Assembly: GCF_004212635.1 (NCBI RefSeq)
Contig: NZ_PSRT01000033.1
Coordinates: forward strand, 1 to 64,000
Length of the DNA: 64,000 nucleotides
Direction of reading: 5' to 3'
Origin: Bradyrhizobium genosp. SA-3
Lineage (GTDB): Bacteria > Pseudomonadota > Alphaproteobacteria > Rhizobiales > Xanthobacteraceae
In this document: positions 57,275 to 64,000 of the stretch, one piece after another
How the letters are laid out: each line of letters opens with the position of its first letter
Numbering within the stretch: position 1 is the first letter of the stretch
Position numbers and translations under genes: made by a program
The notes under the pieces: model-generated
The model's input: only the letters and a program-made list of their open reading frames with translations
Told to the model about the DNA's origin: nothing
Databases searched by the model: none

Positions 57275-57294
57275 TCCAGGTTCCCCAGCCAGTT
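57275..57294. other. attR, 20-bp core
   Basis: TCCAGGTTCCCCAGCCAGTT, identical to the tRNA-Gln 3' end at 38993-39012. The host sequence resumes at 57295. Confidence 0.93.
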
Positions 57295-57432
57295 CCGGCG
57301 CTCTTTCCCAGACATAAACCTTCGGCATCTGCGCGGCAGGTACGACAGTTCGTTGGCGCCACACGCGCTCGCGACCGTTTGCCTCATCTGAAAAATCGCG
57401 TTTCCGGGTCGGATCTGCGCGCACTCCGTCGT

Positions 57433-57454
57433 CCTTGAGTTACACAACTCAAGG
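57433..57454. promoter_or_regulatory. 9-bp inverted repeat covering the ribosome-binding site of the DUF1428 gene
   Basis: CCTTGAGTT-ACAC-AACTCAAGG is a perfect 9-bp hairpin whose right arm contains the first four bases of the AAGGAG Shine-Dalgarno site (57451-57456). It may be a protein operator or an RNA hairpin that hides the ribosome site. Confidence 0.65.
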
Positions 57455-57463
57455 AGATCCGTG

Positions 57464-57826
57464 ATGCCCTACGTCGATGGTTTCGTACTGGCCGTGCCGA
57501 AGGAGAAGATCGAGGCCTACAAGGCGCTGGCAACGACCGCCTGCGCGCTCTGGCTGGAGCACGGCGCGCTCGACTATGTCGAATGCATCGGTGACGACGT
57601 TCCCTACGGCGAGCTCACCTCGTTTCCGCGCGCGGTCATGGCGAAGGAGGACGAGATCGTGGTCTTCTCCTGGATCGTCTACCGCGACCGGGAGACCCGC
57701 GATGCCGTCAACAAGAAGGTGATGGCGGACCCGCGGCTGAAAATGGACGGCATGCCGTTCGACGGCAAGCGCATGATCTATGGCGGCTTCACGACGCTGC
57801 TTCGGGCAGGCGACATCGCGACCTGA
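57464..57826 (+). CDS. DUF1428 family protein
   Basis: A 120-residue protein with the family start MPYVDGFVLAVPKEKIEAYK and later GELTSFPRAVMAKEDEIVVFSWIVYRDRE (pattern SFP, then VVFSWIxYxSR) and DGKRMIYGGF. DUF1428 proteins are small ferredoxin-like dimers of unknown role. ATG 57464 has an AAGGAG site 7 bases upstream, which is sequestered in a hairpin (57433-57454). It converges on the IalB gene. Confidence 0.9.
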   Translation: MPYVDGFVLAVPKEKIEAYKALATTACALWLEHGALDYVECIGDDVPYGELTSFPRAVMAKEDEIVVFSWIVYRDRETRDAVNKKVMADPRLKMDGMPFDGKRMIYGGFTTLLRAGDIAT

Positions 57827-57835
57827 CGGTGCCCG

Positions 57836-58405
57836 TTACTTGATCTTGTCGTAGGCCGCCGCGAAATCGTTGAGCGGCATCGGGATCGCGATCGTCTCCT
57901 TGGCCATGTTCTGGAAGGAGACCTTCAACTGCTTGCCCGACCTCAAGGCGGCCAGCAGGTCCGGCGCGACCGGCGTCGAGGCGTAGCAGCCGCGGTTCTC
58001 GCAGGTCTGGATCTGGAGATCGAACGCCTTGCCCTCGTCGACCTGGAGCTTAGCGCCGACGGGCAGGTTGAGGCCGAGTGGCAATTGCAGCAGCGCAATC
58101 GGTGTGCGGGTGTCAGGCGCGATGCGGATGTTGATCAGGATGACGGTCTGGCCGGTCTTGGTCAGCACCGCGTTCTGCTCCATCGCGCATTCGAGCGGCG
58201 CCTCGCGGCTTGCGCTGGTGCAGCGCACGATCCAGCCGGGCTGCCCCGGAGCGCCGTCCGCCTGTGCTTGCGTCGGAGCAGGCGTGGGCTGCGTGGCCGG
58301 GGCAGGAGAAGCGGCGTTCTTCTTGGCGCCCTGCTGGGCATGTGCGGCGCTGGTCGACAGCAGGACAGCGGCGGCGAGGGCGACAAGTCTGGATTGCATG
58401 AGCAT
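57836..58405 (-). CDS. Invasion-associated locus B (IalB) family protein
   Basis: A 189-residue secreted protein. Signal peptide is residues 1-23 (ends AHA). A Pro/Ala/Gln-rich linker follows (PAPATQPTPAPTQAQADGAP). The IalB domain then contains WIVRCTSASREAPLECAMEQ, ILINIRIAP, LGLNLPVGAKLQVDEGK and TCENRGCYASTPV, with cysteine pairs that could form disulfides. Members in alphaproteobacteria are periplasmic proteins of unclear function. It lies just downstream of the RND efflux genes on the same strand, so it may be co-transcribed. Confidence 0.9.
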   Translation of the reverse strand: MLMQSRLVALAAAVLLSTSAAHAQQGAKKNAASPAPATQPTPAPTQAQADGAPGQPGWIVRCTSASREAPLECAMEQNAVLTKTGQTVILINIRIAPDTRTPIALLQLPLGLNLPVGAKLQVDEGKAFDLQIQTCENRGCYASTPVAPDLLAALRSGKQLKVSFQNMAKETIAIPMPLNDFAAAYDKIK

Positions 58406-58468
58406 GGCGAAACCGCGTTAGCTTGAATCGAGGTCTCGCTGTAGCGTCGCGGAAGGCGCGGCGCAAGC

Positions 58469-61400
58469 TTACTCGGCGGCTTGCTTGATGCTGCGGTGCT
58501 CGGCCGCCTCGTCGCCTTCGCCGTCACCCGAACGGCCCCAACCCGAGAACCAGTTGTTGAGCTCGTCGAGATAGAGATAAACCACCGGCGTGGTGAACAG
58601 CGTCAGCGCCTGGCTGACGATCAGGCCGCCGACCATGGCGTAGCCGAGCGGTTGGCGGATCTCGGCGCCGGTGCCGTGGCCGAGCATCAGCGGCACGCCG
58701 CCCAGCAGCGCGGCCATCGTCGTCATCATGATCGGGCGGAAGCGCAGCAGCGCGGCCTGGCGGATCGATTCAGCCGGCGTCTTGTGCTCGTCGCGCTCGG
58801 CGGCGATCGCGAAGTCGACCATCATGATGCCGTTCTTCTTCACGATGCCGATCAGAAGGATGATGCCGATCAGCGCGATCAGGCTGAAGTCGAAGCCGGC
58901 CGCCATCAGGATCGCGAGCGCGCCGACGCCGGCCGAGGGCAGGGTCGACAGGATCGTGATCGGATGGATGTAGCTCTCGTAGAGGATGCCGAGGATCAGG
59001 TAGACCACGACGAGCGCAGCGAGGATCAACAGCGGCACGGTGCCGAGCGATTGCTGGAACGCCTGCGCGGTGCCCTGGAAGCTCGAATTCAGTGTCGGCG
59101 GCGCGCCGAGCTCGGCCATCGCCCGCTGCACGGCCTCAGTTGCCTGGCCGAGCGCGACGCCTTGCGCGAGGTTGAAGCTGATCGTGATCGCCGGGAACTG
59201 ACCCTGATGGCTGATCGAGAGCGGGCGGACCGGATCGGTGGTCCATGTCGCGAAGGTCGACAGCGGCACCTGTTCGCCGGTCAGCGGCGACTTCAGATAG
59301 AGCTTGTTCAGGCTGTCGAGATCGCCCTGCATCTCCGGCAGGATCTCGAGGATCACCTTGTAGGTGTTGAGCTGGGTGAAATACTGCGTGACCTGCCGTT
59401 GGCCGAAGGCGTCATATAGCGTGTCGTCGATCATCTGCGGCTGGATGCCGTAGCGCGAGGCGGTGTCGCGGTTGATCTTGAGCTGCACCGTCGTGCCCTG
59501 CGTCTGCTGGTCGGTCGCGACGTCGCGCAGCTCCGGCAGCGTCTGCATTTTGGCGAGGATCTTTGGCGCCCAGTCGTTGAGCTCGGCGAGGTCGGCGTCC
59601 TGCAGGGTGAACTCGAACTGCGTGCGGGTCGGTCGGCCGCCGAGCCGGACGTCCTGGGCCGCCTGCATGTAGAGGCGTGCGCCCTCGACCTTGTCGAACT
59701 GCGGACGCAGGCGCGCGATGATCTGCTGAGCCGAGGCCTCGCGCATGTCGCGAGGCTTGAGCGTGATGTACAGGGCGCCGTTGTTGCCGGCACGTCCGCT
59801 GCCGCCGATCGCCATGGCAACGCTGGCAACATCGGGATCGGCCAGGATGATCTTGCCGAGCTGCTCCTGGCGTCTGACCATCTCCTTGAACGAAATGTCC
59901 TGCGAGGCTTCGGACGTGGCCGTGATCAGGCCGACGTCCTGTTGCGGGAAGAAGCCCTTCGGGATCAGGACGAACAGATAGATCGACAGTCCGAGCGTGG
60001 CGAAGAAGATCGCGAGCGTGGTGCGGCGCCACGCCAGGGCGTGGTCGAGCACATATTCGTAACCGCGCAGCATCCCGTCGAAGGCGCGCTCGCTCCATTG
60101 GTAGAACTTGCCGTGGGTCACTTCGCCATGCGCGCGCAGGAAGCGCGAGGCCATCATCGGCGTCAGCGTCAGCGACACGAACATCGAGACGAAGATGGTC
60201 ATCGCCAGCACCACGGCGAATTCGCGGAACAGGCGCCCGATGATGCCCCCCATCAGCAGCAGGGGGATCAGCACCGCGACCAGCGAGATGCTGATCGAGA
60301 CGATGGTGAAACCGATTTCCTTGGAGCCCTTGAAGGCGGCCGCGAGCGGGGATTCGCCTTCCTCGATGTAGCGGGTGATGTTCTCGAGCATCACGATGGC
60401 GTCATCGACCACGAATCCGACCGCAATGGTGAGCGCCATCAGCGACAGATTGTCGAGCGAATAGCCGGCCACCCACATCAAGGCGCACGCGCCCAATAGC
60501 GCCAATGGCACCGTGACCGTGGGGATGACCGTCGCCCAGAAGCTGCGCAGGAAGATGAAGATGACCATGACCACGAGCGCGATGGTCAGCAGCAGCGTGA
60601 ACTGGACGTCCTCGACCGCGGCACGGATTGTCGTGGTGCGGTCACTGATCAGCTCGATCTTGATTGCGGGCGGAATGGCGGCCACCAGCCGGGGCAGGGT
60701 GGCCTTGATCCGGTCGACAGTCTCGATGACGTTGGCACCGGGCTGCTTGAAGATCACCAGGAACACGCCGCGCTTGCCGTTGGCCCAGGCCGCCTGCTTG
60801 GCGTCTTCAGCGCCGCTGACGGCCTGGCCGATGTCGCGGATTCGCAAGGGGCCGCCATTGCGATAGGCGATGATGACGTCGTTCCAGTCCTTGGCGTGGG
60901 TGAGCTGGTCGTTGGCGTAGATCGTGTAGGCGCGCTTGGGCCCGTCGATATTGCCTTTGGGGCTGTCGACCGTAGTGATGGCGATCTGGCTGCGAACGTC
61001 CTCCATCGACAGGCCCTTGGCGACGAGTTTCGCCGGGTCGATCTGAACGCGGATGGACGGCTTCTGCTGGCCGCCGATGAAGACCTGCGCGACGCCGGAG
61101 AGCTGGCTGATCTGCTGGGCGAGCTGGGCGTCGACGGCGTCACTGACGCTGGTCAGCGGCAGTGTTTCGGAGGTCGCCGACAGCAGCAGGATCGGGGCGT
61201 CCGCCGGGTTGACCTTGCGGTAGGTCGGCGGCGAGGGCAGGTTCTTCGGCAGCTGACCGCTGGCGGCGTTGATGGCACCCTGAACGTCGTTGGCCGCGCC
61301 GTCGATGCTGCGATTGAGGTCGAACTGGATGGTGATCGACGCCGTGCCCAGATAGCTGGTCGAGGTCATCTGGGCGATGCCGGGGATCTGGGCGAATTGC

Positions 61401-61615
61401 CGCTCGAGCGGCTGCGCCACCGACGAGGCCATCGTCTCGGGGCTGCCGCCCGGAAGGTTGGCGGTGATCTGGATGGTCGGGAAGTCCACCTGCGGCAGCG
61501 GCGCGACCGGCAGCAGGGGGTAGGCGACGAGGCCGACGAAGAGGATGCCGGCCATCAGCAGCGAGGTGCCGATGGGATAACGGATGAAGGGTGCCGAAAT
61601 CCCGCCCGCGATCAT
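58469..61615 (-). CDS. RND efflux permease (MdtB/MdtC-like)
   Basis: A 1,048-residue pump of the HAE1 family. It starts with FIRYPIGTSLLMAGILFVGL, and its porter part has LPQVDFPTIQITANLPGGSP. The proton-relay helix is ALTIAVGFVVDDAIVMLENITR, and the second half has IGIVKKNGIMMVDFAI. These features match MdtB/C-type pumps rather than AcrB. It is coupled to the adaptor gene by an ATGA overlap (61612-61615). No outer-membrane channel gene is in the window. Confidence 0.94.
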   Translation of the reverse strand: MIAGGISAPFIRYPIGTSLLMAGILFVGLVAYPLLPVAPLPQVDFPTIQITANLPGGSPETMASSVAQPLERQFAQIPGIAQMTSTSYLGTASITIQFDLNRSIDGAANDVQGAINAASGQLPKNLPSPPTYRKVNPADAPILLLSATSETLPLTSVSDAVDAQLAQQISQLSGVAQVFIGGQQKPSIRVQIDPAKLVAKGLSMEDVRSQIAITTVDSPKGNIDGPKRAYTIYANDQLTHAKDWNDVIIAYRNGGPLRIRDIGQAVSGAEDAKQAAWANGKRGVFLVIFKQPGANVIETVDRIKATLPRLVAAIPPAIKIELISDRTTTIRAAVEDVQFTLLLTIALVVMVIFIFLRSFWATVIPTVTVPLALLGACALMWVAGYSLDNLSLMALTIAVGFVVDDAIVMLENITRYIEEGESPLAAAFKGSKEIGFTIVSISISLVAVLIPLLLMGGIIGRLFREFAVVLAMTIFVSMFVSLTLTPMMASRFLRAHGEVTHGKFYQWSERAFDGMLRGYEYVLDHALAWRRTTLAIFFATLGLSIYLFVLIPKGFFPQQDVGLITATSEASQDISFKEMVRRQEQLGKIILADPDVASVAMAIGGSGRAGNNGALYITLKPRDMREASAQQIIARLRPQFDKVEGARLYMQAAQDVRLGGRPTRTQFEFTLQDADLAELNDWAPKILAKMQTLPELRDVATDQQTQGTTVQLKINRDTASRYGIQPQMIDDTLYDAFGQRQVTQYFTQLNTYKVILEILPEMQGDLDSLNKLYLKSPLTGEQVPLSTFATWTTDPVRPLSISHQGQFPAITISFNLAQGVALGQATEAVQRAMAELGAPPTLNSSFQGTAQAFQQSLGTVPLLILAALVVVYLILGILYESYIHPITILSTLPSAGVGALAILMAAGFDFSLIALIGIILLIGIVKKNGIMMVDFAIAAERDEHKTPAESIRQAALLRFRPIMMTTMAALLGGVPLMLGHGTGAEIRQPLGYAMVGGLIVSQALTLFTTPVVYLYLDELNNWFSGWGRSGDGEGDEAAEHRSIKQAAE

Positions 61616-62784
61616 TCGTGTCGAACCTTGTTCTGGGCCGGATCCGAGCTCGCCACCGCTGTCGAGACGAGGCTTCCAGGCTGCACCTTGAACTGACCGC
61701 CGGTGATGACCTGCTGCCCGGGCGTGAGGCCTTCATCGATGACCGAACGTCCATCGATGCCATAGCTGACCTTGATCTTGTGCACTTCGGCCTTGTTGTC
61801 CTGATTGACGGTATAGGCGTACAGGCCGTTGGTCGAATGCTGGACCGCATCATCGGGAACCACGGTCGCATCCTTCAGCGTCCGCACCAGAAGACGCGTC
61901 GAAACCGACTGGCCCGGCCACAGCGTGTGGTCCTTGTTGTCGAACACCGCCTTGAGCCGAATAGTCCCGCTGGTCGTGTCGACCTGGTTGTTGATGACCG
62001 CGAGCTTGCCTTCGGCCAGCGTCTTCTTGCCGTCGGTGGTGAAGGCGATCACCTTGAGCGCGCCGCCCTGCTGGCCTTCGGTGATATAGGGGAGCTGGTC
62101 TTCCGGTGCCGTGAAGATCACGGCGATCGGCTCGACCTGCGAGATCGTAACGATGCCGGTCTGCGTCGAGGCGTTGACGATGTTGCCGATGTCGACCTGG
62201 CGCAGCCCTGCGACGCCCGTGATCGGCGCCTTGATCTGCGTGTAGTCGAGTTGGGTCTGGGCGTTGGCGATTGCCGCTTCGTCGGCGGCGATCTGGGCGG
62301 TGAGCTGGGCGACAGTGGAGCGCTGGGTATCGACCCGCTGTGCGGTCGCGAATTCGCCGAGTCTCATGGCGCGCTGCAGTTCGAGATTGGCGTTGGCGAG
62401 GTTCGCCTCGTCCTGCGCTTTCTTGGCCTTGGCCTGATCGAGCGCGGCTTGATAGGGGCGGGGATCGATCGAGACCAGAAGCTCGCCCTGCTGGACGATC
62501 TGGCCCTCGCGGAAGGCGAGCTTGTCGATCTGACCATCCACCCGGCTGCGGACTTGGACGGTGTTGAAGCCCTGAACCGTGCCGAGACCGGTCAGGTAGA
62601 CCGGGAAGTCCGTCTTCTGAACCGGCGCAACGCTGACGGGAACGGCCTGCGGGCGAGGCGGAGCCTTCTGGGCCGTCTGGGTTTTTCCGGTCGCGGGCGA
62701 GCCGAATTTCTGCCAACCATAGTAACTCGCGGAGGCCACGGCCGCGATGATGAGAATCCAGAGGATCGGCCGTGTTTTTTTCAT
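61612..62784 (-). CDS. RND efflux periplasmic adaptor (MdtA-like)
   Basis: A 390-residue adaptor. An N-terminal membrane anchor (PILWILIIAAVASASYYGWQ) is followed by the lipoyl half VQVRSRVDGQIDKLAFREGQ, a helical hairpin (residues about 115-180), the second half YTQIKAPITGVAGLRQVDIG and the beta-barrel end VRTLKDATVVPDDAV. It works with the MdtC-like permease downstream. The start at 62784 is clear. A possible promoter region with the palindrome TGTATAATACA (62852-62862) lies upstream. Confidence 0.93.
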   Translation of the reverse strand: MKKTRPILWILIIAAVASASYYGWQKFGSPATGKTQTAQKAPPRPQAVPVSVAPVQKTDFPVYLTGLGTVQGFNTVQVRSRVDGQIDKLAFREGQIVQQGELLVSIDPRPYQAALDQAKAKKAQDEANLANANLELQRAMRLGEFATAQRVDTQRSTVAQLTAQIAADEAAIANAQTQLDYTQIKAPITGVAGLRQVDIGNIVNASTQTGIVTISQVEPIAVIFTAPEDQLPYITEGQQGGALKVIAFTTDGKKTLAEGKLAVINNQVDTTSGTIRLKAVFDNKDHTLWPGQSVSTRLLVRTLKDATVVPDDAVQHSTNGLYAYTVNQDNKAEVHKIKVSYGIDGRSVIDEGLTPGQQVITGGQFKVQPGSLVSTAVASSDPAQNKVRHE

Positions 62785-63161
62785 ATCGGCTCGGCGGCGC
62801 TCGTGCCCCCAAGCTACGAATTATGGGGCAATCATAGGGTTCCAGCGCGCTTGTATAATACACGCCAAGTTCCAGTGTAAACAGCACTATCAGTTGAGAA
62901 TCCTAAACAATTGGAAAGCTTTGCACCGCATGCAGCAGTCTGGCGCGGCGGTGTGCAATGCCTGCATTTTCAGGGTTCGAACGATCTGCGTGCGAACCCT
63001 GTACATGCCCGCAAACCGTGTGGGCGGCACTGAGAGGCGCCGCGCGGAAGACCACCACGCCGGTGCGTTACGAGAATGGTTCTAAATCGCGCAGAGGCCG
63101 TTTCGATTGTCAGGAAAATCAGCATCGGTCATATCGGCGCCGCCACAAATGGAGCGCAGGG
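62785..63161. other. Intergenic region with palindromes
   Basis: About 377 bases between the divergent efflux operon and the small gene. TGTATAATACA at 62852-62862 is a perfect palindrome that also resembles a -10 region in both directions. CAGGGTTCG (62971) pairs with CGAACCCTG (62993), a 9-bp stem. They are possible operators. I see no gene. Confidence 0.5.
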
Positions 63162-63401
63162 ATGGACGAATTGAACGGCAAGCTGATCGCGTGTCAGATT
63201 CTGATCACGGGGCTGATCGCACGCGTCGCCAACGAGCAGCGCGATCCCTTGCGCTTCCTCACCGACTTTCGCGACGAGATCAAAGCCGTCGTCAACGGCG
63301 TCAACATCGCCGGCATGGACAATACCGATCGCGTGCGCGCGGTCGCGCAGAAAACCGTCGACGAATTGTTCTCGCTGATGAAGCCGCCGAGCAGCGACTG
63401 A
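63162..63401 (+). CDS. Hypothetical protein (79 residues)
   Basis: ATG 63162 follows a GGAG-containing site. The protein MDELNGKLIACQILITGLIA then ARVANEQRDPLRFLTDFRDE is helical throughout, acidic at the start, and ends MKPPSSD. It has no signal peptide or known domain. It stands alone between the efflux operon and the TonB receptor. Confidence 0.7.
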   Translation: MDELNGKLIACQILITGLIARVANEQRDPLRFLTDFRDEIKAVVNGVNIAGMDNTDRVRAVAQKTVDELFSLMKPPSSD

Positions 63402-63833
63402 GTGAGTGCCGGCGGGGCCGTACACGTTTTCTGCGATGCGCTGGCTGCGCGAGATCGAATGCTCGAACATCGAAGTCTGCACGCAGTCCGATCTGGACAA
63501 ATTGAAATGTGCGGACGGATCAGTCGCATTGACCAGATTTTGCCCGAGCGATAGCACCGCCCTGTTGTTCGCATCCCCGTCTCCGTCAAGCACATCAATG
63601 ATGTGTCGACGCAGCAGCGGCGCGATCACAGCAATCAAGAAGCAGATTAGAACGCTTCAAGTTTAGAACCGTTTGAAACTGCAGACCTCGACGAGATTAG
63701 AATTGCTTTGAAATGGACGGATTCAGCCGGAGTGTTGCTCTGCTCTCGTTGACCCCCATTAATGCTCCCGCTAGCACCGTTGCGTCGCGTTGTCGCAATG
63801 CGACCAATCGTCGTTGAGGAAGTGGGGCGTGAA
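63402..63833. other. Region upstream of the TonB receptor gene
   Basis: About 430 bases with no gene I can support. It contains three iron-control-like boxes (63646-63714) and an AT-richer promoter stretch. Confidence 0.5.
63646..63714 (+). promoter_or_regulatory. Three repeated iron-control-like boxes (ICE-like)
   Basis: ATTAGAACGCTTCAAGT (63646-63662), TTTAGAACCGTTTGAAAC (63662-63679) and ATTAGAATTGCTTTGAAAT (63696-63714) share the half-site TTAGAA followed by a TTxAA-type half. This resembles the Irr-bound ICE motif of Rhizobiales (TTTAGAA...TTCTAAA), though each copy is degenerate. The position 120-190 bases before a TonB receptor supports an iron-response role. Confidence 0.55.
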
Positions 63834-64000
63834 ATGGGGAATGTTAGGTCACCGCGGTCATTGCGTTCGGCTGCGTTGAGAAAGTCGGTTGACAACAATT
63901 TCGAAGCTGCTGGCAAGACGGTTTCCGCCGTTGCAAGCCTGATCGCTGTCGCGACGGTGTCGAGCGGCGCAGAGGCGCAGCAGTCGAACCTGCCGCCGGT
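63834..64000 (+). CDS. TonB-dependent receptor, N-terminal fragment
   Basis: The gene runs off the right edge. The visible 55 codons begin MGNVRSPRSLRSAALRKSV and include a hydrophobic signal (SAVASLIAVATVSSGAEA) with cleavage before QQSNLPPV. The pattern AEAQQSNLPPV is the usual mature start of rhizobial TonB-dependent siderophore receptors. The three upstream iron-control-like boxes agree. The ligand cannot be told from the fragment. Confidence 0.7.
   Translation, partial: MGNVRSPRSLRSAALRKSVDNNFEAAGKTVSAVASLIAVATVSSGAEAQQSNLPP

Larger units (their letters stand above)
38993..57294. mobile_element. Integrated phage-like element in tRNA-Gln, about 18.3 kb
   Basis: The element is bounded by a 20-bp direct repeat (tRNA 3' end at 38993-39012; copy at 57275-57294). 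It encodes an integrase next to the right end, and short CTCGTAACC repeats lie just inside both ends. The genes read almost entirely rightward: portal, tail assembly protein, chaperones, protease, capsid, HNH, connectors, terminase and tape measure. Then comes a row of small accessory genes with hairpins between them. Tail tube, baseplate, fibres, lysis, repressor and replication genes are not recognised. It is therefore a defective phage, a remodelled phage, or a satellite that needs a helper. Confidence 0.92.

Noticed and set aside
57223..57447. A 74-residue minus-strand frame across attR
   Set aside because: It crosses the element-host junction and has no family pattern.
63406..63666. An 86-residue plus-strand frame before the TonB receptor
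   Set aside because: It overlaps the iron-control-like boxes, lacks a ribosome site and has no family pattern.

Overview
This is a GC-rich window with codon use, gene families and intergenic palindromes typical of the Rhizobiales, and Bradyrhizobium is the closest fit. Pointers to that group are the TctC (Bug) solute receptors, the gene-transfer-agent-type tail chaperones, an IalB protein, two families of long palindromic intergenic repeat, and possible iron-control boxes before a TonB receptor. The genus is an inference from gene content; no rRNA or housekeeping marker is present.

Region 1 (1-11,000) is catabolic and transport DNA. A TetR repressor with a clear palindromic operator lies between a divergent TctC receptor and a tight operon: two LigI-like lactonases (one with a Tat-like signal, one without), a DctA-type symporter, a GalB-like hydratase, a LigK/GalC-like aldolase, a 4,5-dihydroxyphthalate-decarboxylase-like protein and a DUF1932 dehydrogenase. 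Together these resemble the lower half of the protocatechuate 4,5-cleavage pathway, but no ring-opening dioxygenase is present. A cytosine-deaminase-like amidohydrolase, an NTF2-fold protein and an amino-acid receptor follow.

Region 2 (11,000-26,000) holds tiny membrane-protein genes, an acyl-CoA dehydrogenase and acyl-CoA ligase separated by a decayed DUF2961 fragment, a divergent Baeyer-Villiger-type monooxygenase, a lytic transglycosylase, and an RND efflux pair with its TetR regulator and operator. An amidase closes the region.

Region 3 (26,000-38,900) contains an MFS exporter, guanine deaminase and a double-ABM membrane protein, then a ribonuclease Z gene broken by a one-base frameshift. 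An IclR-controlled operon follows (DHDPS-family aldolase, FAD oxidase, four-carbon acid sugar kinase, PdxA2-like dehydrogenase, iron alcohol dehydrogenase, TctC). It looks like a pathway for a threonate- or erythronate-type sugar acid.

Region 4 (38,993-57,294) is an 18.3-kb integrated phage-like element in tRNA-Gln(CTG). It is bounded by a 20-bp direct repeat (attL/attR), with CTCGTAACC repeats just inside both ends that look like integrase arm sites. It has terminase, portal, protease, capsid, connectors, tail chaperones and a tape measure, but the genes are in a strongly non-canonical order. No tail tube, baseplate, fibre, lysis, repressor or replication gene was recognised. Its right third is a string of small genes separated by hairpins, including a PilZ protein and a relative of a host gene at 7,428-7,754. 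It may be a satellite-like or remodelled element; this is the most interesting part of the window.

Region 5 (57,295-64,000) has a DUF1428 gene whose Shine-Dalgarno sequence is tied into a hairpin, an IalB protein, a second RND pump with its adaptor, a small unknown gene, and the start of a TonB-dependent receptor preceded by three repeated iron-control-like boxes.
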